Positions 25,161-36,960 of a stretch of 64,000 nt of DNA are shown here, piece after piece; the first letter of the stretch is position 1, and every line of letters starts with the position of its first letter. The stretch covers positions 103,202,176 to 103,266,175 of the forward strand of contig OX328125.1 in the NCBI GenBank assembly GCA_946811695.1, in the 5' to 3' direction. The notes under the pieces were generated by a model. It ran no database searches. It had not been told where the DNA came from and worked only from the letters and a program-made list of their open reading frames with translations. Source of the DNA: Gonocerus acuteangulatus (Eukaryota; Arthropoda; Insecta; Hemiptera; Coreidae). The translations under genes were made by a program, and so were the position numbers.

Positions 25161-25678
25161 CAAATTTCGAGCGGCGTTGAATTTTTTATTCTTACAAATA
25201 TGAACGTATTTTACAAGTATAATAATTTTTTTTAAATACTTCCGATTAATCCTTGTATCAGAGCTGGTCGGTAAATCATTGTACATGACTTTAACTATAT
25301 TAGAACTCGTTTAGAATAATCAAAACAACTAGTTATTGATTGGCTTTAGATCTCAAACCGTGTATATATCGGGATAATTTCTGTAAATGTTTTTCTTTTT
25401 TAATCGTTTTTTTTTTCTTCTAAAATGTAGAACTATCCTCAGAACTCTTACAAATCTATGATTTTTTGAATTCTGACGATTGTTGATACGGAAATTGTCG
25501 AAAAACCAAATGATTTGCTGTGTGAACTTGGCAAATCATTTGTTATGCCATTCTTTTTGCTTTAAAGGCCGGAACTATTAATTTAACTGATCAAGAACTC
25601 TAGAACTATTCAAAATAAAGCCAGAACTCTCAAAAAATTTTGAGTTTCCACGAAATGAGACGCCAGCTTCACACACAC
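25161..25678 (-). repeat. Right outer terminal inverted repeat of the foldback element
   Basis: Inverted near-identical copy of 14689-15207, ending cttcacacacac directly before the target duplication AATGTTTCC. Confidence 0.88.
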
Positions 25679-25947
25679 AATGTTTCCTCTTTCATTATTA
25701 CTTTTACTTGGTAAATGAAAACAAAGAATACGTTTGTTCTGTAAGCTGCTAATTCCAACGGTGATTCATGCCAAGACATTTTAGACACTAAAACTACAAG
25801 ACAATATGGGATTTTCAACATTTCAAAGATAGCATATAGTGACCACTCACATATAATTTTTTATGCTCTTGCCTGAAATGGCTGTTCTTTGTGTGAATTT
25901 TGGTCTCGATTTTTTAACCCGAAACTTCATACACATCACATATTGCA

Positions 25948-25994
25948 TGGGCGTATATAAGGGGGGGGGGCTGCAGCCCCCCGAAATTTTGATT
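25948..25994 (+). mobile_element. Terminal fragment of the GGGCGTATATA MITE
   Basis: catgggcgtatataag, a G-run, ctgcagccccc and gaaattttgattt match the end of the copy at 63186, and the similarity stops after about 47 bp. Confidence 0.5.
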
Positions 25995-26124
25995 TGGCAT
26001 CCGGTGATTAAACCTAGGGAAAAAAGAAGAAACGAAATTCAGCCAATCAACGTTCCAGATGGAACTCAACAACCAGGTTCAAGCAAGACTGGGACCAACC
26101 AATCAGGGACATGGAAGAGCAGAC

Positions 26125-26237
26125 TGTTACATATATTATATGCCAGCTGTTCTAATTATTGAGAGCCTTGTTAAGTTAGTTAATAAGCACACATCAAGCA
26201 GTGAGGTTGTCTTTATTATTATACATGGTGGCAGCGG
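26125..26237 (+). repeat. Possible short LTR and primer binding site of the gypsy-type element
   Basis: The stretch starts tgttac and ends tataca, immediately followed by TGGTGGCAGCGG (26226-26237). TGG complements the CCA end of a tRNA, and the gag frame starts 8 bp later. No second LTR is visible, so the LTR limits are inferred. Confidence 0.35.
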
Positions 26238-26244
26238 TTTTAAA

Positions 26245-27053
26245 ATGTTTACAAACTGTATAAGAGTACCACCAGCATTCATCCCAGGAGCGGATTTAGC
26301 TGTAGCATGGAGAAACTGGGAGCAGCAGTTCATTCTCTTAATGAAGCTTCAGATTTATCTGAGGCACCCATAGCAAAGCAGAGAGCAGTCTTTCTAAGTA
26401 CTTTAGGTGAATATGGACTTAAAATTTATAACACTTTTAAATGTAAGGAAAAAGATGACAAATTAACAGTGAAAATAATACTCAATAAATTTAATGATCA
26501 TTTTAACCCCTTTAATAATGAAACATTCAATAGATATAAATTCTTTTCCTATGAGCAATCAGAAAACCAGTCGTTTAATGATTTCTTAATTGAACTGAGA
26601 AGAATGCTTTGCAACTTTGGTAATCTCCATGACTCCTTGATTAGAGATAGAATCATCACAGGAACATGTGATGATAGGTTAAGGCAAAAGTTACTGAGTA
26701 GCAGAAATTTAGATTTATCCACATGCATTAACATATGCCAAATAGAAGAATTAACTATGAAGCAAGTACAGGTTATGAACAGCTGTAAAGTAAACACAGC
26801 TGTTGTTGATAAGTCTTTGGTAATGGAAAATAAATTAGAAATTGATGGATTGAGAAAACCAAACAAAACATGTAGCAATTGTCTTGGGATTCATCCGCCA
26901 CGGGCATGTCCTGCTTATGGACAGCGATGCAAGGCATGTCAGAAATTCAACCACTATGCAAGTAGAAGCAAGAAGATAACAGTGGTTGAGGAATACAATA
27001 ACAATGAGCCTAATCAATCGGAGGTTACAGGAATAGAAGGTAATAAATGGTGA
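26245..27053 (+). pseudogene. Ty3/gypsy-type gag remnant
   Basis: The protein starts MFTNCIRVPPAFIPGADLAV and changes frame near 26330 after WEQQF; a second open stretch runs from 26307 to 27053. It ends in two zinc knuckles, CSNCLGIHPPRAC and CKACQKFNHYAS. The last Cys of the second knuckle is replaced by Ser. Gag packages element RNA into particles. A TGA at 27051-27053 separates it in the same frame from the protease-polymerase part. The frameshift and the altered knuckle mark it as inactive. Confidence 0.75.
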
Positions 27054-27083
27054 ATCGATACATTATATGCAGGCTCGGTTGAA

Positions 27084-28663
27084 GTGAACACACTAGGTAA
27101 TATCGAAACAGCTGTTTCTGAGTGGATACAGCCTTTAAAAATACAAAATATACAAATTCCTTTTAAAATTGATACTGGCAGTGCTGCCAACATCTTGCCA
27201 TACCATATATTTCTAAAATTAGAATCAAAACCAGAAGTAAAGAGAACTAAAAATAGTTTAGTAAGCTATACAAAACATAAATTAAAAATCAATGGGACCT
27301 GCCTCTTAGAGTGCTCATCAAGAAAACTTAAAAAAGAAATATTATTTTATTTAATCGATGATGAGTGCCAACCTATTCTTGGCTTGCAATCGTCAGTAGA
27401 TTTAAATCTTATTAAAAGAATAGATACACTGAACGATTCACCTTCGTCCAAAATCTCGAATGCTCATGACATTGTGAAACTTTATAGTGACCTCTTCGAG
27501 GGAGTGGGTTGCCAGAAAGAACCTTATCATATCCGCCTTCGACCTGGAGCTTGTCCAGTCATTGCTAGAACTAGAAGAATCCCTTTAGTACTCCAGGATA
27601 AAGTCAAAGATACCTTAAATCTCATGGAATCTTTGGGCATTATCGACAGGGTCCACGAACCTACAGATTGGGTCCATCCTATCGTTGTGGTAGAGAAACC
27701 AGACAAATCAGTTAGAATATGCATGGATCCTAGAGCTCTCAACAAACACATCATGAGGGAGTACAATGAGATCCCAACTGTCGACGATACACTCTCACAG
27801 CTTCATGGGGCCAGATATTTCACTCTGATTGATGTATCTAGTGCCTTCCACACAATACCTTTAGATGAAGCCAGCTCAAAACTATGCACGGTCGCTACAC
27901 CTTTTGGCAGATTCCGTTTCAAGAGGTTACCCTTCGGGATCAGTTCCGCATCCGAGGTGTTTCAGCGTTACATGAACACAGTGATTGAAGGGCTCACCGG
28001 GGTAATAGTATATGTAGACGACACATTGATATTCGGAAGGACATTACAGGAGCATAATCAGAGACTGGAAGCATTTTTCGAAAAAGCTCGCATTCATAAT
28101 ATAAGATTCAACAAAAACAAACTCCAATTAGCACATAAAAAGGTTAAATTTCTTGGACATATTATATCAAATAATGGAATAGAGCCAGATGAAAACAAGA
28201 TTTCAGCTATTCTGAAAATGAAAAAACCTTTATCGAAGAAAGAATTGCAAACGTTTCTTGGCATGGTTAACTATTTACATAAATTTATTCCAAATTTAGC
28301 TAATAAATCATCAATATTGAGGGATCTTTTGAAAAAAGATACCCATTGGACTTGGGAGAAAGAAGGACCTCAACAAAAATGCTTCGAATCTTTGAGGAAT
28401 ACTCTAGCGAACTATCCAGTTTTGTCACTTTTTGATCCATCAAAAGAGGTTACGGTAGCAACAGATGCAAGCCACTACGGTCTTGGTGGAGTTCTGTTGC
28501 AAGATAGACATCCAGTATCATAATGTTCCATGTCACTCAACTCTGCTCAACAACGTTATTCACAGATAGAGAAAGAACTTCTAGCTATAGTCGCAGCCTG
28601 TGAGCGATTCCACTTTTATCTTTATGGCAGAGACATAACAGTGCTGACGGATCACAAGCCTTA
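27084..28663 (+). pseudogene. Ty3/gypsy-type pol remnant (protease, RT, start of RNase H)
   Basis: The aspartic protease motif is FKIDTGSAANILPY. Reverse transcriptase blocks include IDVSSAFHTIPL, LPFGISSASEVFQ and the catalytic VYVDDTLIF, followed by FLGHIISNNGIEPD. RNase H begins at VATDASHYGLGGVL. TAA interrupts at 28521-28523, after which the frame continues with QRYSQIEKELLAIV up to TDHKPY. The rest of RNase H and the integrase are missing. Upstream, gag is in the same frame, split only by TGA. At the 3' end it runs into a short repeat and then the I-like element. Confidence 0.85.
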
Positions 28664-28725
28664 CTGATTACAAGCCTTACTTATTACGGATCACAAGCCT
28701 TACTGATTACAAGCCTTACTTACTG
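28646..28725 (+). repeat. Junction repeat between gypsy and I-like elements
   Basis: cggatcacaagccttactg and attacaagccttactta alternate twice. The repeat is made from the end of the gypsy RNase H coding sequence and stops where the I-like endonuclease frame begins. Confidence 0.7.
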
Positions 28726-31552
28726 ACTCAGCTTCCACGGCCATTAATGTTCCTTGGCGATTTTAATGCTCTTAGTATCTTATGGAACTCTGAAATAACA
28801 AACACAAAAGGCAGGTTAATTGAAACTATTCTGGATAACCATGACATGATTCCCCTCAATGACGACTCGCCAACACATCTATGCACACGGACTGGTACCT
28901 ACTCAAACATTGACGTGACTACTTGCTCACCTGACATCATCCAGCGGTTTACTTGGAAAGTCAAAACAGATCCCCTTAATAGTGACCACTTCCCGATAGT
29001 AATCCACTTTAATACACCGAGTGAACCATTTCAAACAGTTGAAAGATTCAATACAAACAAAGCAGACTGGGCGGGGTTCAAAGAGTACTTAACGGACAGA
29101 CTAAGAATAGAAAACTTAAACGATATAAACGACTTCAATGACTTAGTAAAAACAGCTGCAGAAATCTACATACCTAAGAATAAGACAGTAAACAAACACA
29201 TTCCTGTCCCTTGGTGGAATGAACGATGTAAAAAGGCCGTAAAGGAAAAACGTACTGCTCTTAACAGCTTCAGGCGCACTCCATCAACTGAACTCCTAAC
29301 GAAGTATAAAAGAGCGAAAGCTGTTTGTCGACATGTAATAATTGAATCTGAGAGGCAAAGTTGGATAGAGTTTATTTCAACATTAAACAGACATTCTTCA
29401 CCTAAAGCTATTTGGGAAAACCTTAGAAAAATTCAACATAAAAAATATAAAGCACCTATATCTGGACTCAAAACACCAAACACGATACTCACAGACCACA
29501 ATGATATCTCCTGAAAATAACCCATCACTCAGTAACGAACCTAACATTTTTGCTATACCTGACGCGAATAATCCAATAAACGAACCATTCACACTTCATG
29601 AATTACAGCTTGCATTATCTAAGACACAAGATACTTCCCCTGGACCCGACAACATTACCTACTCAATGATTAAACATCTGCCAGATATTGCTCTCATTCA
29701 ATTATTGCGTGTCATGAACTCAGTTTATGACTCTGGGACTGTCCCTGAATGTTGGAAAAGCAGTATCGTTATTCCAATACTGAAACCTAATAAAGACAAA
29801 TCAGACATTGCAAGTTACAGACCGATATCACTGACCAGCTGTGTCTGCAAATTGCTTGAAAGAATGCTAAATAAAAGATTGATGTGGTTAATTGAATCAA
29901 AAAAACTACTTTCAATGTTTCAATGTGGTTTTAGACCAAATCATTCAACGTTAGACCACATAATACGATTGGAATCAAATATCATAGATGGTTTCCTCAA
30001 TAAAAAATCAACATTAGCCGTCTCATTTGACATAAATAAAGCATTCGACACAGTATGGCAAGGAATCGTCGTAACTAAGCTCTATGAATGGGGTGTTAGA
30101 GGAAAGGTCCTTAAATTTATAAATTCCTTTCTCACTAGCAGAACATTCAGAGTATGAAATGGAACTTGCCTTTCAGGTGTCTTTAAACAAGAAATGGGCG
30201 TTCCTCAGGGCAGTGTACTCGGTACTACATTATTTCTCATAGCAATGGATACAGTAAAAGAACATATTCCTCCTGATGTGCAATACGGCTTATATGTTGA
30301 TGACCTATTAATTTTTTACTCGTCCCATTCAGTAGAAGAAGCACAAAACAAAATTCAAAACGCTATTCATTCACTAGGACACTGGACCGAGAAAAATGGA
30401 CTGACTTTCTCGACAAACAAGACGAAATCTATTTTATTTACTAGAAAAAGACAAAACACCAACTACACTCTGCACTTAAACAACAGACCTGTTATTCAAA
30501 CAGATGTGTTAAAATTCCTAGGTCTACACTTTGACAGACGCCTCACATGGGTACCCCACCTAAAGGACCTTCTCAAAAGATGTAAACAATCGTTACATAT
30601 TTTAAGAATCCTTGGTAATACAAAATGGGGGGCCGACAGACGTGTAATGCTAAGCGTCTACCGATCCTATACCAGATCACTCCTAGACTATGGATGTGTA
30701 GCATACTCGTCTGCCAAACCCAGTACACTGAACATGCTAAACCCTATACACAACACTGCAATTCGACTAGCCCTTGGTGCCTTTAGGTCAAGCCCCTCAG
30801 TAAGTTTGTATGCTGAATCAGCAGAATCTCCATTGCACATTAGGAGAGCTATGCTTATAAGTAAATTTTATAATAAAATTATTTCGTATCCTAATACCTC
30901 TTGTATAAGTGACATACTAGACAACCCTCATGCTGACGGTTATGAACGCAGAGAAGGCCACATTCGACCGTTCATAATAAGATATCGTAGAGTGAAAGAG
31001 GAGTTTGGTCTTAGCAATCCAAACATTATTACACACAAACTTACACTAACACCTCCTTGGATAACTCAAAATTATAATATAGATTTAACACTCACAAAAT
31101 TCAAAAAGACAAATCCAGCTAGTACAATATTATACACAGAATACTTTAAAGCATTTATTACAAAACACAAAAATTGCCAAACATTTTACACTTATGGGTC
31201 CAAAACGCCAAATGGTGTCGGATCTGCAGCTATAATCCAAGATAGCATCTTCCGTTTAAAGCTACCACCATATTCTAGCATATTAGAAGCCGAGCTCCGT
31301 GCTATCCTTCTTGCACTACACAACGTCCCATTAACCCACCAGCCACATGTAATCATCTGTAGCGACTCTTTGAGTTCACTCCAGTGCTTACAGAACATGT
31401 ACACAACACATCCTACATGCATAGAAATTATAGAGCAAATTCACAATTTACATACATTTGGAAAGCACATCACACTATGGTGGCTGCCAGGACACAAAGA
31501 CTTAGGACAAAGCGGAGGAATACAAAGACAGGTACTTATACAGGACAACTAG
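28726..31552 (+). pseudogene. I-like non-LTR retrotransposon remnant (endonuclease, RT, RNase H)
   Basis: The endonuclease (second half only) shows FLGDFNAL and SDHFPIVI, the APE-type catalytic Asn and His motifs. The reverse transcriptase follows with YRPISLTSCVCKLLERML, FRPNHSTLDH, FDINKAFDTVW, MGVPQGSVLG and catalytic YVDDLL. RNase H follows with YTYGSKTPNGVG, LEAELRAI and CSDSLSSL. The first RNase H Asp of the usual T-D-G-S is Tyr here, and the domain ends early after LPGHKDL. A frame change near 29500 and TGA at 30155-30157 break the protein. The 5' end is lost at the junction with the gypsy remnant. Confidence 0.83.
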
Positions 31553-31580
31553 AAAAACATCCTCATTCTCAGACTAAGCC

Positions 31581-31615
31581 CTGAGGAAGCTGGCAGTATG
31601 ACTAGCGAAACGTCG
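31581..31615 (+). ncRNA. Hammerhead-core-like motif at the 3' end of the I-like remnant
   Basis: CTGAGGA, a stem made by GCTGG and CTAGC, then GAAACGTC. The position directly after the last frame fits a retroelement 3' end. Confidence 0.35.
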
Positions 31616-31701
31616 GAAAAGAACTTTGTGACACGGTCAATACCAGAAGATTTGTAATGATTCGGACCGTGGAAGCCTACGAGTTAAACAAAAAACAATC
31701 T

Positions 31702-32070
31702 ATGAGGGACAAAATCACAGTTTATTTCTAGTAATTCAAGGTCTGACATGATAGTTGAAATTAACCTCAATTAAAAATACTACTATGAAATAGATAAAGT
31801 ACGGTAACAGCTGTTCTGTTATCGTCCTAGCAACGTATGCTGCCTAGGCGTGCGTGCTCTAACTAACTAAAACTTTAATCCCTTCTAAAAATACTTAAAA
31901 ATTCGAATATCAAAAAATCCTTTCTTAGGATTCGTAGAAGTGTCTACGTTCTATAGGGTGTGTCCATGCAAAATTTCAAATTTTTCTGTCTAGTAGTTTG
32001 GGCTGGGCGATGATAGGTCAGTGAGTGAGTGGTATTTGACAAATACATATATAGTAGATACCTTACCCAC
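31702..32070 (+). repeat. Dispersed repeat (copy 1 of a pair with 46371-46727)
   Basis: It shares tttctagtaattcaaggtc, ggtaacagctgttct, tcctagcaacg and tgtccatgcaaaatttc in the same order with 46371-46727, and both end in a gtgagtgagtggtatttgac tract. The class is unknown. Confidence 0.65.
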
Positions 32071-32486
32071 AGTATTTGCTTATTTTACTCCTTCTTTCAC
32101 GAAGAAATGGTAAACAGGCCTTATTTGTTACTCCATTAACTTACTTGTTCCAATGTATTTTGTCTGTTATTCCTAAGAGGTTTTTTGTTAACATCTTTTG
32201 ACTTCTCATTAAGTTTACAATGTATTTATTTAATTACAACTGGAAATTTATGTGTATAATTGTGCTGAGGGAATCGCGTTATTTGCGGTTGCTCATAAAT
32301 AAATGAATTAAATATTCATCGGAATTTAACAGTAACAGATGGACGTATGACCATGTACAAGCAACCAGGACACCTCAAATTAACACACTTTAATTTCTTC
32401 GGGGAACTGAAAATTCTTCACGTTCCTGTGAAGGGGCGTCGGCTGATGAAATCTTGGGTCGGGGGTAGGGCGAAAGGGTTGGGTAG

Positions 32487-32875
32487 TTACTCGGACTTGA
32501 GTGACATCGAATGGTTAGAATGAAGAGAGTTTTTAGAAGGTGACTGAAGGGGATTAATGTGTTGCGGAGATGAACCTACAGACATTGTGGGAGTCGGTGA
32601 AGTTGAAGGTGCCAACGAAACAATAGATCCTTCAGTGAGCCGTCCCATTTTAGCCCAAACAATCGCATCCAAAATTATTTTTTGAGCAATCCCTTGCTGT
32701 TTTATATCTTCCAGTATTCTGAGATCCTCTGCCACTGATAAGGCAACGACGACTCCCACTTGTCCGGAGGTTCAACAACTGGTACTTCTGCGAGTTTTTG
32801 AGCAGCTGCAATAAGTTGCTTCCGCTTGTTGCTGCTAACTTTCGGTGCTGGGGGTCGAAAATCGCCACCAACCTG
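32487..32875 (-). pseudogene. Exon-like basic protein fragment, possibly the accessory protein of a Harbinger element
   Basis: After a possible acceptor ttgttacag at about 32876 the minus strand reads VGGDFRPPAPKVSSNKRKQL, then changes frame near 32750 to AEDLRILEDIKQQGIAQKI, WAKMGRLTEG and a Ser/Pro-rich tail ending at 32487. PIF/Harbinger elements often carry a second protein beside the transposase, and a Harbinger transposase remnant lies 1.7 kb away on the plus strand. I do not recognise the domain with confidence; it could be an exon of a host gene copy. Confidence 0.35.
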
Positions 32876-33149
32876 TAACAATTGAAATATTAAAAAAAAG
32901 TATCCACAATAGTTTATTATTCTTTGAATTATATTTTGTTTTATTCCGGATACTATTGCTAAACATATACGAATAGGTAACAAAGTATTATTGAATGTTA
33001 GGTGTTCTATTTTCATTAATTAGAATGTATTTTCTGATTCTGGTTTTAGTCGCCTATGCCAGTATGAACGTATCAGTATTCTAGAGCTTCAGAGCTTCTA
33101 CTGTTTACTCCTTTGGTTCAGTTGCCGAGCACTCAGGAGGAGTGGAAAA

Positions 33150-33318
33150 ACCTCAGCTAAAAGTTTGCCTCGAAGCGGAATTTTAGCGCGGTTCCTCCCT
33201 CCCCCATAGGGAGGAACCCCGCTTATAGGGTTGATACAATGAAACAATCCGGAAGTGCCGACTAGAAAATTTCGCGTTTCAGAACCCCTAGACACCGAAA
33301 ATAACGGTGGTTCAAATT

Positions 33319-33357
<39 letters not shown>

Positions 33358-33358
33358 T

Positions 33359-33425
<67 letters not shown>

Positions 33426-33600
33426 CTGTTCGCTCTCTAGATAGAAGACGAATGGTCCGATTTTGATGAAATTTGGTACAAAAATCCTTCGTCCAATTTG
33501 AAAGGTCAAGTTCGTTAACCAGCAAAATCCGCCTACTGGAAGATGGCGTTTGGGGCGAAAATCTTGGTAAACGGAAGAATACCATTAGAAAGCTTATTAA
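33150..33600 (+). repeat. Dispersed repeat with TA tract (pair of 43440-43830)
   Basis: ggttcctccctcccccatag, ggaagtgccgactagaaaat and a long TA tract (33321-33420) are followed by tggtccgattttgatgaaat. The order and wording recur at 43440-43830. Confidence 0.7.
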
Positions 33601-34059
33601 ATGCTCTAAAAAAAAGGTTCTAATGAAAGTTTTGATTAGGCGATGTCAATCGGAGAAATAAGAGCTTAAAACTTTAAAGTAATTGATTTCGCTTATTCGA
33701 ACTGTTCTTTTTGTCTGATTTTTATTCCTTGTTATTTTTTAATTGCTTATTGTTGGATAATGTATTTGAAAATAAAACAGGTTAAGAAAAATAAGAAAAA
33801 CAATTTAATGTTAGAGATATGGATTTCCAAGATATATAGCTTTTCAACTGCCTAGCGTCCTTCCTAGGGAGGGTTCTTTGTCTTTGATTTTGGTACTTAG
33901 AATTATGGGATACAGTTGAAACATTTTCTGCATGTTCGAGTTTCATCAACACTAATATGTTGACATTTTTGTTACGTTTAGAGTAAAGGAAGGGTTAGAA
34001 TAAAATATTTTATTAACAGACAAAAAAAGTTTTGGTAACTTTGTATAATTTCGTTAGTA

Positions 34060-34620
34060 TCTCGAAAACCGTTGACAATCTTGTGAAGCGGTAGATTACC
34101 ATTCGGAAGCTTACTGAATGCTCTACAAAAAAGGTTCTGAAGAAAGTTTTAATTAGGCGATGTCAATCGGAGAAAAAAGTGCTTAAAGCTTTAAATTAAT
34201 TGATTTCGTTTATTCCAATGGTTCTTTTTGTCTGTTTTATTTCTTGTTATTTTTTAATTGCTTATAGTTGGATAATGCATTTGACAATACAACTTGTTAA
34301 GTAAAATAACAAAAACAATTTATTGTTAGAAATATAGATTTCCAAGATTCCAAGACCTTGTCACTTGTGGGTCTGTTTCTAGTGTAGCGGACCCTTCCAG
34401 GTAAGATTGTAAATCATGACCTTTCAAGACTTTACTACTCACAGGAATGGCGTTAGTGACCTTAAGGGTTGACACGCCATTATAATAATTAATTTTAAAA
34501 AAAAGACTGGTGGAACCAAAATAATAACTGCTTCTATTTTAATCTTTCCAAATTATAGGGATATGAACGGAACCGCGCTAAGATGATGCAGTTCCTGCGG
34601 GTCGGACTTTTTCTCATGCA
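34060..34620 (+). repeat. Dispersed repeat ending in gaacggaaccgcgctaag
   Basis: Same family as 9100-9660: atctcgaaaaccgttg, gcgatgtcaatcggag and the terminal tgatgcagttcctgcgggtc. Confidence 0.5.
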
Positions 34621-35140
34621 CTTGGCGCAATAGATGGAAAGCACGGGAGAATAATTAAGTCTCAGGAACGCAGTTATAACCATTACAACTACCAAAAAAA
34701 GTTCAGTGTGGTTATGTTCACCGTAGTCGATGGCAATTAAGAAATCATGTACGTTCACACTGGCACTAACGGACGAGAGGCCCATCACAGTTTTCAGGCA
34801 AAGCACGTTCTACGAGTTGATGACTCAAGGGAAATTGAATCTCCCCTCCCCACATTTACAACGTGTTTTTGCATTTGCTGTTTCGAAAAAGATAATGAAA
34901 ACATATCCTCATAGTCTGGCTACTTATGAACAAAAAATATTCAACTAGTGGCTTTCCCGAGCAAGAAGAGTGGCAGAGAATGTGTTTTGGACTTCGGCTT
35001 CGCCATTCAGATTCTACCACACCGCTTTGAACAGGTCACTGGATAGTGTTGACACAATTGTGCTAGCAAGTTGTGTACTTCCTGATACGGAGAACCGGTG
35101 GCTGTATCACTCAGCAATTGTTCGGGCTACTCAAGACCAA
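34608..35140 (+). pseudogene. PIF/Harbinger transposase remnant
   Basis: With frame changes the plus strand reads HALGAIDGKHGRIIK, NYQKKFSVVMFTVVDGN and WLSRARRVAEN, then LASCVLPDTENRWL. These match the DDE nuclease of Harbinger transposases (AIDGKH; SRARRVVEN). Stops (for example after VVDGN) show it is dead. The following 35130-35355 resembles the internal part of the MITE at 5441-6170 and ends tgccctgct, like that MITE's terminus. Confidence 0.72.
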
Positions 35141-35399
35141 AGTTGCCCGAAGGTCAGGCACTGACTGAGTTGGACGACTTTGATCCGACCTCCCCCCCCC
35201 CTACTGAAACTCCAACTCCGCCGCCATTCGTATCGTCCCTCTCGATGTTCCGGCTCGTCCAACTAGACTTCCAACAAGCCCATTCAAGTTCCAATATTGG
35301 ATCCAACTTCGGAGGTGGGACCACAAGTCGGACTACAAAACGGAATGCCCTGCTAATAGATATTTTATAAGCTTTTAGCAGATCACTCATCAAATGTTA

Positions 35400-36290
35400 T
35401 GCGTTTTCAATGTCAACAAATAGCCCAAATAATATCAATATTGTACAAAATACTAAATAGGTACTTATGTATGTATATATATTTATAGATAGATGTAAAT
35501 ATATACATATACAGCCCGTTAAGTTAGATGGAATAGTTCAAATCTCGCAAGGGCGAAATTCTGAGGGTTCCCGAAGGTTCCGCCATTTGCATTGCCATTT
35601 CAATGACATTATTGAGTGCCACGGTCCGTGGAACTCAATAAACACTGATTATGTCTCGTTTAGGGCAGGGAAGGCTTTGAGAGGTCAGGCAAGGGATTTA
35701 ATGTTTAATATTTATCAATACCTAGCCAAATCTAATGCTGATAACAATTTAAACTATTGCCTGTTCCATTTGATGGTTTAGTTGGAGGCAAAAAGGCTTG
35801 GCCTATATTCCCTGAGCAAGAAATTGGCAGTAAGATTTTTTTCTGTTATAACCTTATCACTAGGAGGTTTAAAACGTTTTTAGTCTTAGCTTTGGCTAAA
35901 TATTGATAAATATTAGACATTATTTATATAGTATACTAGCTGAATACCCGTGCTTCACCAAGGCCGATAAGTATTTTTTATATTGAGTTAAATAAGATAT
36001 GATCAAAATTAACGCTACTACATGATTTTGTACAGCTTATTAATGTACGGACTTTAAAGTTACCCAGGAAACACCATGTGGAGGTAACCGAGCTTGTTTC
36101 CGTTGGAGAGTAAAAAAAAAAAATACAACCGCTTAAAAAGTTAGGTAAACAGAGACAAATACACGTTGAAAAGCATAAAACTAACAAATTTGAAGTTTTA
36201 AGCACTTATCTCTTCGATTGACATCGCCCCACCGAACATTACAACAGAATGAAGATGGAGATAGTTAGCCGTTGCAGAGATACGAAGACA
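35400..36290. other. Mixed repeat debris
   Basis: A short TA tract lies near 35475-35510. At 35935 there is a copy of the agctgaatacccgtgcttc repeat also present at 43037 and 62960. No gene is seen. Confidence 0.4.
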
Positions 36291-36291
36291 A

Positions 36292-36400
36292 GGTATAGTT
36301 GGGATTCGGCTAGGAGAAAAACGTCAGACTTTCAGGAAAAAATCTGTATTTGGACGTTTCGGCTGCACATTGGCAGCCTTCTTCAGCTAAAAAATATATA
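36292..36400 (-). mobile_element. Penelope-like terminal repeat fragment with hammerhead-like motif
   Basis: agttgggattcggct and the complement of CTGAAGA / GGCTGCC / GCAGCC / GAAACGTC (36353-36386) match the ends of the Penelope-like element at 41056-42973. Confidence 0.5.
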
Positions 36401-36589
36401 CAACTTATAAATAAAAAAATAAATATACAACTTGTAAGTAAAAAACAGGCAGAAATGAGCGTATTATATACATCAAGACAATAAATTTTAACATATCTTA
36501 TTTTTAAACAATGAAAATGTGGTAGTTGGAAAGTAAACAGCATGTAGAAAGTGGTAAGTAAACAGTACAAGAAACTAACAAATCAGGGG

Positions 36590-36960
36590 AATGTGGTGGG
36601 TGAGGTAGAGTTTCCCAGCAAATCGCTAAGAGTTTGTCCCGTGTGATCTTGCGATCGGTCAGTTTATGGGGAACCCACTTATAAAATTTTTTGGTCGTAC
36701 CAATTTGATGTAGGTGACTTCTGATGGTTGACTCGGAAACATTAAGTTGTCCAGCGATTTCAGAGCAAGTCTGTCGTGGATCCGACTCAATGATTTCAGT
36801 CAGGGCGTCGTCGCCAACAACTTCCGGCCTTCCACTTCGAGGTTCATCTATGTACGATTCATTTCTCTACGAAATTTTGAAAACCTGAATTGCGCCTTCC
36901 GATCTTATAGACCATCATCCCCAAACACCTGACGCAGCCTCGGTGGCTTTTAGGACTAAT
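36590..36960 (-). pseudogene. mariner transposase remnant (DNA-binding part)
   Basis: The minus strand reads DEPRSGRPEVVGDDAL, then TCSEIAGQLNVSESTIRSHL (a helix-turn-helix) and YKWVPHKLTDRK, characteristic of mariner transposases. It then jumps to ICWETLPHPPHSPDL, a motif normally near the C-terminus, so most of the catalytic domain is deleted. Upstream residues are frameshifted. Confidence 0.78.

Larger units (their letters stand above)
14689..25678. mobile_element. Giant foldback (Mutator-type) transposon with a C19 protease-like gene
   Basis: An element of 10,990 bp starts GTGTGTGTGAAGCTGG and ends in its exact complement. It is bounded by a perfect 9-bp direct repeat, AATGTTTCC (14680-14688 and 25679-25687). 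Nine-base duplications are the hallmark of Mutator-like elements and of the Drosophila FB foldback family. Each arm is about 0.5 kb of unique terminal sequence followed by a long array of about 163-bp units: about 28 units on the left and 21 inverted on the right. The first 270 bp of the two termini differ at only a handful of positions, so insertion or gene conversion is recent. The centre (19.7-21.84 kb) carries one minus-strand coding remnant. The catalytic core of a transposase is absent, so movement would need a partner element. Confidence 0.9.
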
